In this document: positions 42,149 to 51,840 of the stretch, piece by piece
Layout: every line of letters starts with the position of its first letter
Numbering within the stretch: position 1 is the stretch's first letter
From: Rhizobium sp.
GTDB taxonomy: Bacteria > Pseudomonadota > Alphaproteobacteria > Rhizobiales > Rhizobiaceae
NCBI GenBank assembly: GCA_028290545.1
Contig: JAQGJP010000055.1
Span: 1 to 64,000, forward strand
DNA: 64,000 bases
Reading direction: 5' to 3'
Position numbers and translations under genes: made by a program
Notes under the pieces: model-generated
What the model was told of the DNA's origin: nothing
Database searches by the model: none
Seen by the model: the letters and a program-made list of their open reading frames with translations, nothing else

Positions 42149-43186
42149 ATGGTCAACGAATCTTCCACTAAAAGGTTAACGTGCGATTATTTCGCGGGGC
42201 TTGTGATGGATTTTGACGAATTGCAAGTATCCATGGTAGTGCAACAGGCCGATACAATCGATCAGAAGACAGCGGGAGCGGACTTGCCGAAACTCACCTC
42301 GACGCTTCGAATTCTCCAGCCTTTTCCAGGCATCTATGCCTATTACGATGGCCGGATCCTTGGAAAGCGGTTGCATTCCGGCCGCCCGAATTGGCTCGAC
42401 GACGGCGCCTACAGCCTGGGGATCGCATCCTACGCCATCGTCGACGGTCGTGAGGCGCTGGTCTATGACACCCATATATCGCTCGCACATGCCAGGGCGG
42501 TCCGAGACCATCTCAAAAGGCTTGGCGCCACTTCCATTCGGGTCGTGCTCAGCCATCACCATGACGACCACGTCGCCGGCAACGAGGTGTTTTGCGATTG
42601 CGAGATCATCGCGCTCGAACTGACTGCCGCGATGCTGGCTGAAAACCGCGATGCGATGGAAAATCTCGATCCGCCGATCAAGCCGCTGGTCATGCCCAAC
42701 AGTCTGTTCAGGGACAGGCTGGACCTGGCTGTCGGTGCTCGTCGTATCCAGTTGCATCACTTCAATATCCATAGCGCCGACGGCGCCGTCCTGTGGCTGC
42801 CCGACGAGCGGATACTGTTCGCCGGCGACACGCTGGAAGATACGATCACCTTCATCTCGGAGGCGCAAAACACCGCGCAGCATATCGAAGAACTGAAGCG
42901 CATGCGGAAATGGCCGATCCGGCGTATCCTGCCCAATCACGGCGATCCAGAGCGGATCGCGGCCGGAGGCTATGATGCCGGGCTCATCGATGCCAACCGG
43001 CACTATCTCGAACGCATCATCGATCCCGGCGAGCGGGAAGGTTTTGCGGCCAGCACTCTTGAGGATGCCATCGCCGACGACCTGGCATCAGGGGCGATTT
43101 CCTATTTTCCGCCTTACGAATCCGTCCATCGGCAGAACATCGCCGCGTTCAAGGCATTGCCGGGGCCAGACCCTGTTCCGGCATAA
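42149..43186 (+). CDS. MBL-fold metallo-hydrolase
   Basis: 345 residues if ATG 42149 is used; ATG 42206 with GGGG upstream is perhaps the better start (326 residues). The zinc motif SHHHDDHVAGN is present, with later ligands in LFAGDTLEDT and PNHGDPERIA. The fold is a hydrolase of the beta-lactamase/glyoxalase II superfamily; the substrate is unknown. It is cytoplasmic, with no signal peptide. Confidence 0.85.
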   Translation: MVNESSTKRLTCDYFAGLVMDFDELQVSMVVQQADTIDQKTAGADLPKLTSTLRILQPFPGIYAYYDGRILGKRLHSGRPNWLDDGAYSLGIASYAIVDGREALVYDTHISLAHARAVRDHLKRLGATSIRVVLSHHHDDHVAGNEVFCDCEIIALELTAAMLAENRDAMENLDPPIKPLVMPNSLFRDRLDLAVGARRIQLHHFNIHSADGAVLWLPDERILFAGDTLEDTITFISEAQNTAQHIEELKRMRKWPIRRILPNHGDPERIAAGGYDAGLIDANRHYLERIIDPGEREGFAASTLEDAIADDLASGAISYFPPYESVHRQNIAAFKALPGPDPVPA

Positions 43187-43337
43187 TCTATACTGCAGCT
43201 AGGATTCGGCTATAAATGATTAATGTCAAATCCCGTCGTCATATATTCCTGACGACTGAAACTGGTTGCAAATACATTGACTTATAGTGCGCCTACAACG
43301 ATAATCCTGGCTGACATACTCTTTTAACGATAAGAAA

Positions 43338-44453
43338 ATGCCATCTGCCAACCCGCTTGTCGATCGCATCTATGAAGCTGCAGTGATACCCGAACTGTGG
43401 CGGGATGCCTGTCTGGCGATCGCGGATCAGCTTGAATCTTATTCGGCGTCCGTCATTTCGATCAGTCCGGACGCGACCTACCGCTGGATATCGACACCGA
43501 ACATACAGGAAATGATGGCAAGCTTTGCGGTGAGCGAAACACGTTTCCAGAACGTGCGGCCGCTGCGGGCGCTGGAGCAAAGGCCGGGGGCTTTTACTCG
43601 CGATACCGACATAATGACTTCGGAAGAACTTGAAACGGACGCGATTTTTCGTGAGTTCATCTATCCGCAAGGGTTAAAATGGACCGTTGGGTGCGTCATT
43701 CAGGAACCGTCCGGTCATTCGATCGTTTTTGACCTGATGCGCAAGAATACAGGAAGTCCATTTTCCGACGACGACATCGCCCGGCTCAACGATCTGAAAT
43801 CGGATCTCGCCAGGGCCGCCTTCATGACATCGCGCCTCGCCTTCCGCGAAGCCCAGTCGGTCACCTCGGCTCTGTCCATGGTCGGCCTGCCTGCCGCCGT
43901 TATCGGTGACAGCGGCATGGTGATTGCCATGAACGCCGAAATGGAAGCCCAGGCGCCGTTGATCACCACCGGGGCGGGCAACAGTTTCATTATCAACCGG
44001 CCGTCTTCCAAGCAGATGTTCGATGAAGCGCTGCAACGGTTCGGCCGCGGCGATGTGCCTGCGGTCCAATCCATCCCGGTCGCGGCATCCGACGCGTTTC
44101 CGGCGACGATCCTGCATGTCCTGCCGGTGCGGGGCATGGCGCGCGATGTGTTCGGCCGCTCCATGGCGCTGGTCATCGCCACGCCGGTCGGCGAGGTGGG
44201 CTCGCCGGACATGCGCGTTCTCTGCGGCCTGTTCGACCTGACGCCGGCCGAAGCCAGGCTTGCCCGCGAAGTGGCGACGGGTGTTTCGATGGAGGCTGCC
44301 GCCGTCAATCTCGGGCTTTCGCTCGAAACCGTGCGAACCTATATGAAACGGGTGATGGCCAAGACCGGCACGCGCCGCCAGGCCGAACTCGCCGTACTGC
44401 TTTCGGGCCTGACGCGGCTGCCGAATATCAGCGGCAATATTGCCAACCCATGA
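43338..44453 (+). CDS. LuxR-family transcriptional regulator
   Basis: 371 residues. The C-terminal helix-turn-helix starts FDLTPAEARLAREVATGVSM and contains LGLSLETVRTYMKRVMAKTG, the GerE/LuxR recognition helix. The long N-terminal part (1-300) has no autoinducer-binding signature or receiver Asp and may be a PAS/GAF-like sensor region. A stand-alone gene. Its target is unknown; tandem half-sites elsewhere in the window could in principle be bound by such a protein. Confidence 0.88.
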   Translation: MPSANPLVDRIYEAAVIPELWRDACLAIADQLESYSASVISISPDATYRWISTPNIQEMMASFAVSETRFQNVRPLRALEQRPGAFTRDTDIMTSEELETDAIFREFIYPQGLKWTVGCVIQEPSGHSIVFDLMRKNTGSPFSDDDIARLNDLKSDLARAAFMTSRLAFREAQSVTSALSMVGLPAAVIGDSGMVIAMNAEMEAQAPLITTGAGNSFIINRPSSKQMFDEALQRFGRGDVPAVQSIPVAASDAFPATILHVLPVRGMARDVFGRSMALVIATPVGEVGSPDMRVLCGLFDLTPAEARLAREVATGVSMEAAAVNLGLSLETVRTYMKRVMAKTGTRRQAELAVLLSGLTRLPNISGNIANP

Positions 44454-44545
44454 GATGGCAATCGAGCAGCACCGGCCGGTCGAGCGTGTTCTCCTCGACG
44501 CCCGGCGCCGGGTGCAACGCCGCCCTCGGTCCCGAACGGCGACCG

Positions 44546-46717
44546 CTATCCGGCTTCCGCCACATTTTCCTGCTTCTTGATCGGTGGTGCTGCCTTCAGC
44601 GCTTCGCCGATCTGGCGCAAAAGCCTGGTCGATGACACTGTCAGCATGCGTGGACGGATGAATTCAGGCTCGTTATTGGCTTTCGCCACTTCCGCCCGCC
44701 GCTTTGCCTCGGCCTCCGCCAGCTTCGGATCGACCTGCGGCAACGGGTTTTCGATGCCGGGGATCGGTTTCAGCTCGATGCCCTGATGGGCATAATCCAT
44801 CAACAGCTTGAAGGTCATCGCCGGCAGCGAGCCGCCCGTCATGTTGTTGGTCGAGGTATAGTCGTCATTGCCGAACCAGACGGCGGCGGTGTAATTGCCG
44901 GTGAAGCCGGCGAACCAGGCGTCGCGATAGGCTTGCGTCGTTCCCGTCTTGCCGGCGGTGACGATGCCGTTGTCGAGTGCGGCCTTGCGGGCCGTGCCGA
45001 TATAGGGAATCTGGCTCAGCATCTGGTTCATATAGTCGGCGGCTTGCTTGGTCAGCACACGCTTGGCCGGCGGGGCATCCTTGTTGAAATCATAGAGAAC
45101 CTTGCCGTCGTAATCCATGATCTGGGTGACCCCGTGGCGGCGCGATTGCATGCCTTCCGCCGGAAAGACGGCATAGGCGGTGGCCTGGTCCATGACCGTC
45201 AGTTCCGATGTGCCGAGCGGGATGGTCTTGTCGGTGCGGATCGGCGTCTCGACGCCCATGTCCTTGGCGACTTTGGAAATCGCTTCGGTTCCGATCAGGT
45301 CCTTGGCGAGTTTCACCGGAATGGAGTTGATCGATTTGGCGATCGCCGTGGTGATCGTGATCCGGCCCGAATAGGAACGCCCGTAATTCTGAGGCGACCA
45401 GCCTCGCCAGCTGACAGGGCCATCGACCACGATCGATGTCGGCGTCAGGCCCTTTTCCATGGCCAGCGCATAGGTATAGACCTTGAAGGACGAACCTGGC
45501 TGGCGCAACGCCTTGGTGGCGCGATTGAACTGCGTTTCGCCATAATCGCGGCCGCCGACCATGGCGCGCACGGCACCACCATTGTCTGGGCCATTCTCGA
45601 TCATCACCAGCGCGCCCTGCTTGACATGGTAGCTTTCGCCATATTGGCGCAGGCCGGTCTCGACTGCCTCCTCGGCGGCATGCTGCAGGCCCATGTCGAT
45701 GGTGGTGCGGACGACGAGGGAATGGGTCGGGTAGTTCTTGGCGAGCTTCAGTGTTTCGTCATAGGCCCAGTCGAGGAAGAAATCGGGGGCCTCGCGGGTG
45801 CTGCGATCGACCACGGTCGCCGGATGGCGGCGCGCATCGATCACCTCGCCCTCGGTCATCAATCCGCCCTGGACGAGATTGGTCAGCACCTCGTTGGCGC
45901 GCGCCCGCGCCGCCGGCAGATTGACATGCGGCGCATATTTCGCCGGCGCCTTGAACAGGCCGGCCAGCATCGCCGATTCCGCCAGCGACAGATCGGTGAT
46001 CTCCTTGCCGAAATAGAAGCGCGCCGCCGCCGCCGCACCGAACGTGCCGCCGCCCATATAGGCACGGTCGAGATAGAGCGACAGGATTTCCTTCTTGGTG
46101 AAATTGCACTCGATCCACATCGCCAGGAAGGCTTCCTTGATCTTGCGGTCGAAGGAGCGTTCGTTGGACAGGAACAGGTTCTTGGCCAACTGCTGGGTCA
46201 GCGTCGAGCCGCCCTGGACGACGCCGCCGGCGCGCGCATTCTCGCTGACCGCCCGGAACAGGCCGAGCACGTCGATGCCGAAATGATCGAAGAAGCGCCG
46301 GTCCTCGGTCGCCAGCACGGCTTTCACCAGATGATCCGGCAACTGGTCGATCGGCACCGAATCCTCATGGATGATGCCGCGATGGCCGATGGTGTTGCCG
46401 TAGCGATCGAGGAAGGTGACGGCATAATCCTGCCGCTTGCGCCAGTCGCTCTTGGCGATTTCGAACGCCGGCTTGGCCAGCGCCAGCATGACCACCATAC
46501 CGACCGAACCCCAGGTCAGGGCTTCGCCGGCAAGCTCGAACGGAATGCGCTTCCAGCCCCGGACGCGGAACTTGCGGAAGAAAATGGTAACGTCTTCCCA
46601 GATATCGACGAAGCGAAAGCCGGCATTCCAGAGGGTGGAATCGAGCCAAGCGTCCAGCCGCAGGAAAAAATGTCTTTTCAGGCGCGGCTCTTTCTGGTTT
46701 TGCGGTTCGTCGGCCAT
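44546..46717 (-). CDS. Class A penicillin-binding protein (PBP1A type)
   Basis: 723 residues. A cytoplasmic N-terminus and one membrane segment (about 70-90). The GT51 glycosyltransferase domain has the catalytic Glu in [14 protein letters not shown] and [16 protein letters not shown]. The transpeptidase domain has the active-site Ser in QPGSSFK, the SIN motif and [15 protein letters not shown]. It polymerises and cross-links peptidoglycan in the periplasm. It is divergent from the YcgN-family gene. All catalytic motifs are intact. Confidence 0.96.
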   Translation of the reverse strand: MADEPQNQKEPRLKRHFFLRLDAWLDSTLWNAGFRFVDIWEDVTIFFRKFRVRGWKRIPFELAGEALTWGSVGMVVMLALAKPAFEIAKSDWRKRQDYAVTFLDRYGNTIGHRGIIHEDSVPIDQLPDHLVKAVLATEDRRFFDHFGIDVLGLFRAVSENARAGGVVQGGSTLTQQLAKNLFLSNERSFDRKIKEAFLAMWIECNFTKKEILSLYLDRAYMGGGTFGAAAAARFYFGKEITDLSLAESAMLAGLFKAPAKYAPHVNLPAARARANEVLTNLVQGGLMTEGEVIDARRHPATVVDRSTREAPDFFLDWAYDETLKLAKNYPTHSLVVRTTIDMGLQHAAEEAVETGLRQYGESYHVKQGALVMIENGPDNGGAVRAMVGGRDYGETQFNRATKALRQPGSSFKVYTYALAMEKGLTPTSIVVDGPVSWRGWSPQNYGRSYSGRITITTAIAKSINSIPVKLAKDLIGTEAISKVAKDMGVETPIRTDKTIPLGTSELTVMDQATAYAVFPAEGMQSRRHGVTQIMDYDGKVLYDFNKDAPPAKRVLTKQAADYMNQMLSQIPYIGTARKAALDNGIVTAGKTGTTQAYRDAWFAGFTGNYTAAVWFGNDDYTSTNNMTGGSLPAMTFKLLMDYAHQGIELKPIPGIENPLPQVDPKLAEAEAKRRAEVAKANNEPEFIRPRMLTVSSTRLLRQIGEALKAAPPIKKQENVAEAG

Positions 46718-46807
46718 AGATTAAACGTCCACCTGCAGAATCGGGTTGAAGGCCATGGCCGAAAATTCGTCGTTTCTAAAACCGCTTCGAGCTTCTATAA
46801 CATCGGA

Positions 46808-47320
46808 ATGAACAACACAAAAATGGAAAATGCAGCGCCGTTCTGGAAAACCAAGACCCTCCGTGAAATGAACGATACGGAATGGGAGAGCCTCTGCGAC
46901 GGCTGCGGGCGCTGTTGCCTCAACAAGCTGGAATATGAGGATACCGGCGAGATCGTCTTTACCAATATCCGCTGCAAGATGCTCGATCCCGAGACCTGCC
47001 GCTGCTCCGATTATCCCAACCGCCAGCAACACGTGCCCGATTGCATCCGGCTGACGGTCGAGGAGGTGGAGACGCTGACCTGGCTGCCGCCGACCTGCGG
47101 CTACCGGATCGTCAAGGAGGGCCGTGACCTCTACTGGTGGCACCCGCTGCTCTCCGGCGACCCCGAGACCGTCCACCAGGCGGGTATTTCGGCGCGCGGA
47201 CGCACGGTCAACGAGGAGGATGTCTCCTGGGACGATTACGAGGATTACGAGGTCGACTGGCCGGCAGACGGCGACGGGGAGATCGACGAAGAACCCTCGC
47301 TATCGGATCGCCGCGGCTGA
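46808..47320 (+). CDS. YcgN/UPF0260 family cysteine-cluster protein
   Basis: 170 residues. The cysteine-rich signature [15 protein letters not shown] and [17 protein letters not shown] resembles Fe-S or zinc-binding YkgJ-type clusters. It continues with [22 protein letters not shown], the full family core. ATG 46808 is used; ATG 46823 is also possible. The C-terminal tail is very acidic. Function unknown, widely conserved. Confidence 0.9.
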   Translation: MNNTKMENAAPFWKTKTLREMNDTEWESLCDGCGRCCLNKLEYEDTGEIVFTNIRCKMLDPETCRCSDYPNRQQHVPDCIRLTVEEVETLTWLPPTCGYRIVKEGRDLYWWHPLLSGDPETVHQAGISARGRTVNEEDVSWDDYEDYEVDWPADGDGEIDEEPSLSDRRG

Positions 47321-47430
47321 AACAGCATTGCCAAAGTGCACCGAAAGCGGCATTCTGGCGTCGGGTTGCAGCAGCCGGCTGTCATTCTTTGTGACGTGAT
47401 GTCGGCTGCAGATCGAAGTGGACTTGAATC

Positions 47431-48195
47431 ATGCGTTCGATTGCCCCCGAACAGGCCCGCATATGCCTTGGGTGCTGGGACCAGATGCACATGCCCATCC
47501 CGCTCAGGGGTTTGCTGGCGCTGCCGTTCCGTGCCTTCGGCATTACCCGGAGCAAGATGAATCCCAATATCTGCACGATCTGCGAACGGTCTTTCACCTA
47601 CGTCAAGAAGCAGCGGCATATCACGGCCGATGCCACGATCCTGTTTGCCGATATCAGGGGCTTCACCCATTTATCCGGCCAGCTCGACCCCAATGCGCTG
47701 ACCCGTGTCGTCAGCCAGTTTCACGATCAATGCGCACAGGCGATCTGGTCGGAGGGCGGTATCGTCAACAAGCAGATGGGCGATGGCTTGATGGCGATCT
47801 TCAACTTTCCGATCAAGAACGACCGGCATGCCGAAGCGGCGATTAGGGCGGCGATCGACATCCAGCGGCGCTGCAAACGGGCGCACCGTGGGCTTTCCGT
47901 GCCCGGCGGTCCGCAACTGGATACGTTGCCCGGCGTCGGTGTCGGCATTCACGCCGGAGAAGTGGAAATTGGTGAATTCTCGACGTTCCGCAGTGATTTT
48001 ACCGCCATCGGAGGAACCGTCAATCTGACCTCACGGCTCGAAGCCCAGGCCGCCGCCGGTGAGATCCTGGTATCGTCCGCCGCAGCAGAGGCCGCGCCCG
48101 AGCAGATGGCAGCCGCCACCATCCGCCAACTCACCCTCAAGGGTATCGACCAGCCCGTGCTGGCGCATGTCCTGAAGGATGTCCCGGCGGCGTGA
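47431..48195 (+). CDS. Class III adenylate/guanylate cyclase
   Basis: 254 residues. Catalytic domain from about residue 60: metal-binding Asp in TILFADIRGFTHLSG, the second Asp in NKQMGDGLMAIFNFP, and FRSDFTAIGGTVNLTSRLEA with transition-state residues. The N-terminus has two CxxC pairs (CLGC at 12, CTIC at about 48), a possible metal-binding or redox switch. No membrane segment. It lies just upstream of two sulfotransferase-like genes, in the same direction. Confidence 0.9.
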   Translation: MRSIAPEQARICLGCWDQMHMPIPLRGLLALPFRAFGITRSKMNPNICTICERSFTYVKKQRHITADATILFADIRGFTHLSGQLDPNALTRVVSQFHDQCAQAIWSEGGIVNKQMGDGLMAIFNFPIKNDRHAEAAIRAAIDIQRRCKRAHRGLSVPGGPQLDTLPGVGVGIHAGEVEIGEFSTFRSDFTAIGGTVNLTSRLEAQAAAGEILVSSAAAEAAPEQMAAATIRQLTLKGIDQPVLAHVLKDVPAA

Positions 48196-48299
48196 CCGCC
48201 GTCAGACTGTGCCATGGGCCTGGAGAGCCCAAGACCAGTTCCGCGAAAGCTTGAATGGCTAGTTTTGGTTGAAATCAAAAAAACCATTGGAGCATTGGA

Positions 48300-49358
48300 A
48301 TGGACAATCTTGCAAGAAAAGAGGATCTGGATCGGGAAATCGGGCCTTTCATGCGCAAGATTGCAATGGTGTCCGACCCGAAGGCGCTTGCCGACATGTG
48401 CCTGGAATTCCTGTTCCGCTTTCCGCCGCAGCGCGGGCTGGAGATTGCCTCGGCCCTGACCTGGGCCAATCCGTTTTTCATGGCGGATATTCCGGACCAG
48501 AACGCCAAGGACCTGGCGATCAATCTCGATCTGTTCGCCGAGATCATGATGCGGGCGAAGCTGACGGCATCGCGCGCGGCGCAGACCAATATTCTCGTTG
48601 CCTGCGCGCCGAAATCCGCCTCCACCTTCATTCAGGATGCGCTGCAGAAGGGTCTTGGCCTGCCGGGCACGGGGCTGTTCACCGCGACGCTCGATGCCGG
48701 TTCCGGATCGGCGCTGGGCGCCAATCTGCGCGAGCAGGAGCCCGACGAACTGGCGCTGCTCCGCGCCGGTCTCAATCTCCGGGGTTATGTGGCCCAGCAC
48801 CATGCGCGCTGCTCGCCCTACATGGCGCGGCTGCTGTCCTTCTACAATGTCCGGCCGATCATCACCCATCGCAACATCCTCGACACCGTCGTCAGCATGG
48901 ACGACATGCTGATGGAATGGCGCAGCCAAAATGCCCCGGCCGACGCGCATTATTTCAGCGACGGCATGCCGAGCAATTTCAAGCATCTCGACCGCGCCGA
49001 CCGGCTGATGATCCTCGCCCAGCGCCACACGGCCTGGCTGGTTCAGTTCTACATCACCTGGAAGAAGTGCGAAAAGCTTGGTCTGACCAAGCCACTGTGG
49101 ATTTCCTACGAGCAGGATTTCCTTGGCGACAAGCAGGTTCTGGCCAGACGCGTGGTCGATTTCCTCGGGCTGGACGGATTGTCGGCCATCAGGCTCGAAA
49201 ACGCCTTCGAGGACACGTCCAATGCCGGCGCCAAGCGGCTCAACAAGGGCGTTGCGGGCCGAGGCAAGGAACTGCCGGACGCTGTGCGCGACCAGATCCT
49301 CAGGATTGCCGGATACTACCGCGAGGAAGAAGACGTCTCCGCCCTGATCGGCGAGTGA
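48300..49358 (+). CDS. Sulfotransferase-like protein A
   Basis: 352 residues. The PAPS 5'-phosphosulfate loop ACAPKSASTF is at 101-110, and the 3'-phosphate-binding region THRNILDTVVSMDDM near 189-203. A C-terminal RGKELPDAVRDQILRIAGYY is shared with the next gene. Such enzymes move sulfate from PAPS to carbohydrate or lipid acceptors; acceptor unknown. The first 90 residues are an unrecognised helical region, also shared by its paralogue. The gap to the paralogue is 36 bp. Confidence 0.82.
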   Translation: MDNLARKEDLDREIGPFMRKIAMVSDPKALADMCLEFLFRFPPQRGLEIASALTWANPFFMADIPDQNAKDLAINLDLFAEIMMRAKLTASRAAQTNILVACAPKSASTFIQDALQKGLGLPGTGLFTATLDAGSGSALGANLREQEPDELALLRAGLNLRGYVAQHHARCSPYMARLLSFYNVRPIITHRNILDTVVSMDDMLMEWRSQNAPADAHYFSDGMPSNFKHLDRADRLMILAQRHTAWLVQFYITWKKCEKLGLTKPLWISYEQDFLGDKQVLARRVVDFLGLDGLSAIRLENAFEDTSNAGAKRLNKGVAGRGKELPDAVRDQILRIAGYYREEEDVSALIGE

Positions 49359-49394
49359 CGCCGATCCCGGGCCTCCGAAGAAAGGGCTGACGGC

Positions 49395-50453
49395 ATGCAG
49401 GCGATGGAAGAGCTGGACAACATGGTCCAGCCGGTGATGCAGTGGATATCGCGAAACCCGAACGGCGACGATGCGAGCGCCAAGGGCAATGCCTTCATCC
49501 AGCAGTTTCCGCCGGAACGGGCGCTGAAGATTGCCGCCAAGCTCTCCTATGCCAACCCGTTCTTCATGCCCGACATGCCGGACGAGGCGGCCCGCACGCT
49601 GCGGCTTTCGATGGAGCAGTTCGCCGAATTCACGATGCGCGCCAAGATGACGGCCAAGCGCGCCGACCAGCCCAACATCCTGCTGGCCTGCGCGCCGAAA
49701 TCCGCCTCGACCTTCATCAATGCCGCCCTGATGAAGGCACTCAGGCTGCCGACCGCCTGCCTGTTTGCCGCCACGCTCGACTGGGGCTCGGCGGCCATCC
49801 ACGGCTCGAACCTTCGCGAACAGGAACCGGACGAACTGTCGCTGATCCGCAACGGCCTGAACGGGCGGGGCTATGTCGCCCAGCATCATACGCGCTGCTC
49901 GCCCTACCTGGCCCGGCTGCTGACGATCTATAATATCCGGCCGATCGTCACCCATCGCAATATTTTCGACACTGTCGTCAGCATGGACGACATGTGCATG
50001 GAATGGCGCGCCAATCCGGCTTCCATCGACCACGGCTTTTTCGGCGACGGACTGCCGTCGAACTACCAGCATCTCGACCGCGTCGACCGGTTGATGATCC
50101 TCGCCCATCGTCATACGGCCTGGCTGGTGCAATTCTATATCACCTGGAAGCGCTGCGAGCGGCTCGGCCTCGTCAAGCCGCTGTGGATTTCCTACGAGCA
50201 GGATTTTCTCGGCAGCAAGAGCGTGCTCGCCGCGCGCATCGCCGACTTGGTCGGCAGCCGCTATGCGGACGCGGCGGCGATCGAAACAGCCCTCGAGGAC
50301 CGCAGCGCCGGCAAATCCAAGCGCCTCAACCAGGGCATTACCGGCCGTGGCCGCGACCTGCCGGACGACGTCCGCGCCTATATCCTTTCCACCGCCGGCT
50401 ATTATCGCGACGACGAGGACATGACGCCGCTGATCGGGCCGGAACTGGCTTAA
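49395..50453 (+). CDS. Sulfotransferase-like protein B
   Basis: 352 residues, exactly the same length as its upstream neighbour and clearly its paralogue along the whole chain. Matching blocks are ACAPKSASTFINAALMKAL, NLREQEPDELSLIRNGLN, THRNIFDTVVSMDDMCMEW and LWISYEQDFLG. The active-site loops are intact in both copies. They probably form one transcription unit. Their divergence suggests different acceptors. Confidence 0.82.
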   Translation: MQAMEELDNMVQPVMQWISRNPNGDDASAKGNAFIQQFPPERALKIAAKLSYANPFFMPDMPDEAARTLRLSMEQFAEFTMRAKMTAKRADQPNILLACAPKSASTFINAALMKALRLPTACLFAATLDWGSAAIHGSNLREQEPDELSLIRNGLNGRGYVAQHHTRCSPYLARLLTIYNIRPIVTHRNIFDTVVSMDDMCMEWRANPASIDHGFFGDGLPSNYQHLDRVDRLMILAHRHTAWLVQFYITWKRCERLGLVKPLWISYEQDFLGSKSVLAARIADLVGSRYADAAAIETALEDRSAGKSKRLNQGITGRGRDLPDDVRAYILSTAGYYRDDEDMTPLIGPELA

Positions 50454-50523
50454 GACCATTGACGCCTGATCGTCGGATTCGTTGGACAATCGGGCGTCTT
50501 GGCGTACAGATCTCCCCCACGCG

Positions 50524-50606
50524 TCATCCTCGGGCTTGACCCGAGGACCCAGAATTGCGGTTCACGTTGGTTTGTGTGTGGACCCTCGGGTCAAGCCCGA
50601 GGGTGA
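50524..50606. repeat. Rhizobial intergenic palindrome, copy C
   Basis: Two inverted arms (50524-50550 and 50580-50606), each also a hairpin around CTTGA/TCAAG. The outer bases differ (GACCC, GGGTGA), so the two arms no longer match as fully as in copies A and B. Confidence 0.85.
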
Positions 50607-50647
50607 CTCGTGGAGGGGCAGAGTCTCTCCCAGACATGATCTCATAG

Positions 50648-50956
50648 CTACTTCGACATGACGTTTCCCCAGGCCATGCGCAGTGCGGATGCAGCAATCT
50701 CCGGTGTCGCCGCAGCAACATCCATATGCGTCCAGCCCCTGGCGCCCCAGGCATTGGCAATGGGTTCGAACAGGCCGGGATACAGTTCCATCATCATCAG
50801 CTGCTGGTCCGGCGTCAGCTTGAGTGCAGCCTTCGTCTCGGTCGGCAGGGTGGCGAAAATCCTGCCCGCCGCGCGGAAATCGCGCTTGCCGAAATGAGCG
50901 CTTTCGACGGCATCGGGTAGGGACAGCGCGAGCGCGGCAAAGTCGGACGGGGTCAT
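50648..50956 (-). CDS. MmcQ/YjbR family protein
   Basis: 102 residues. The conserved pattern ALSLPDAVESAHFGKRDFRA, LTPDQQLMMMELYPGLFEP (family often has a K-L-x-P middle) and GWTHMDVAAA at the C-terminus fits the MmcQ/YjbR double-wing fold. It is proposed to bind DNA. A single gene; the IS1595-family element inserted just upstream of its start, at 51036. Confidence 0.85.
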   Translation of the reverse strand: MTPSDFAALALSLPDAVESAHFGKRDFRAAGRIFATLPTETKAALKLTPDQQLMMMELYPGLFEPIANAWGARGWTHMDVAAATPEIAASALRMAWGNVMSK

Positions 50957-51073
50957 CGAGGGTTCTCCGTGGGGAGAGGGATATCAACTCAGGCTGAGGC
51001 CGGTGGCAAAAAAAATCGCCGGATAGGAAAATAATCCTAATTATATACTTGACGTACCGAGGAATAAAAGCCT

Positions 51074-51283
51074 ATGACTGATGAGCGTGACAGGCCGGCA
51101 GCCGAAATTACGGATCAGATGATAGATGTTGGGATAGCAGCCCTCCGAGAAGTCCTTGGGAACTCGGAATGCTCAAGGACCACGTTAACGGAGTGGGACC
51201 GAGAGGCTGTAGTTTTAGTTTTCGAGCGGATGCTTGCTGCGCAGTTGAATGAGCGGCACTCAGACGCGCTACCAACGTGCTAA
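51074..51283 (+). CDS. Possible 69-residue protein in the transposon
   Basis: ATG 51074 with GAGGAATAAA upstream, 16 bases from the left terminal repeat. The sequence AEITDQMIDVGIAALREVLG and AVVLVFERMLAAQLNERH is helical and resembles small phage-type proteins. Its 3' part overlaps the convergent gene at 51108-51707 by 176 bp, so only one of them may be real over that stretch. No family was recognised. Confidence 0.4.
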   Translation: MTDERDRPAAEITDQMIDVGIAALREVLGNSECSRTTLTEWDREAVVLVFERMLAAQLNERHSDALPTC

Positions 51284-51707
51284 TCTGATCGGCGAATGCG
51301 CGTATTAGTTCGGCGCTAGCAGGTTCTTTGGAGTAAAGGCTATCTCCTTTTCTGCTGCGTTTTGCCTTGTAGATTGCGGCATCGGGCGAATTGCTGTCGA
51401 TGCCGAACGGGTAATGAACCCAGCCGTTGCGCTGCCCTGATTTACTTGAGAAGTCCTTGACCGCACCCTTGATCTCAGTTCGTTCGTCGTCGGTTAGCCA
51501 GTCCGTTTCATCTGCCAGAAGGCTAATGATATCGTTCTGCGTAGCTACCGCTTTATGAAATGAAAAAGAGATTGTCGCCTTTCGTGCGGGCATTTCGGAT
51601 AGGGCTATGTATATTAGCTCCACCATAAGCTCGGCTTGGCCCCAGCGGCCAGCTAGCCTTCCAAGTGCGAGAGCAAGTTTGAAATCGGATTCAATGGGGT
51701 TGGCCAT
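51108..51707 (-). CDS. Passenger gene: helical protein of unknown function
   Basis: 199 residues from ATG 51707; the frame is open further upstream. The first 130 residues have ALALGRLAGRWGQAELMVEL, ISFSFHKAVATQNDIISLLA and RNGWVHYPFGID, a pattern like small helical proteins of mobile elements. The last 45 residues look of low quality and lie over the small gene at 51074. The ATG shares the CATG at 51705-51708 with the divergent 44-residue gene. Confidence 0.5.
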   Translation of the reverse strand: MANPIESDFKLALALGRLAGRWGQAELMVELIYIALSEMPARKATISFSFHKAVATQNDIISLLADETDWLTDDERTEIKGAVKDFSSKSGQRNGWVHYPFGIDSNSPDAAIYKAKRSRKGDSLYSKEPASAELIRAFADQISTLVARLSAAHSTAQQASARKLKLQPLGPTPLTWSLSIPSSQGLLGGLLSQHLSSDP

Positions 51708-51840
51708 GACAGACACCAAAAAGAACGAGGAAGACAAAGGCGACGACATCCTGAAGCGGATGCTCAATATGCCGCCTGATCCGAAAACCCCTCCCAAGCC
51801 GAAACCTGGGAAGGACAAGAGCCAGCCTGTCTCTAAATAA
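51706..51840 (+). CDS. 44-residue proline/lysine-rich protein
   Basis: Starts MTDTKKNEEDKGDDILKRML and continues NMPPDPKTPPKPKPGKDKS. The DDILKRMLNMPP pattern resembles small proteins often found in alphaproteobacterial mobile DNA (a RMLxTPP motif followed by prolines). The ATG overlaps the start codon of the gene on the other strand. It ends 8 bp past the convergent stop of the ClpP-like gene. Confidence 0.55.
   Translation: MTDTKKNEEDKGDDILKRMLNMPPDPKTPPKPKPGKDKSQPVSK

Noticed and set aside
44786..47320. A very long open frame (844 codons) on the plus strand across the PBP1A gene
   Set aside because: Only its last 170 codons are a real gene (YcgN family). The rest is antisense to PBP1A, whose catalytic motifs are all present on the other strand.
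47949..50489. An 846-codon open frame antisense to the cyclase and sulfotransferase genes
   Set aside because: The composition is typical of GC-rich shadow frames and there is no protein family; the plus-strand genes have clear active-site motifs.
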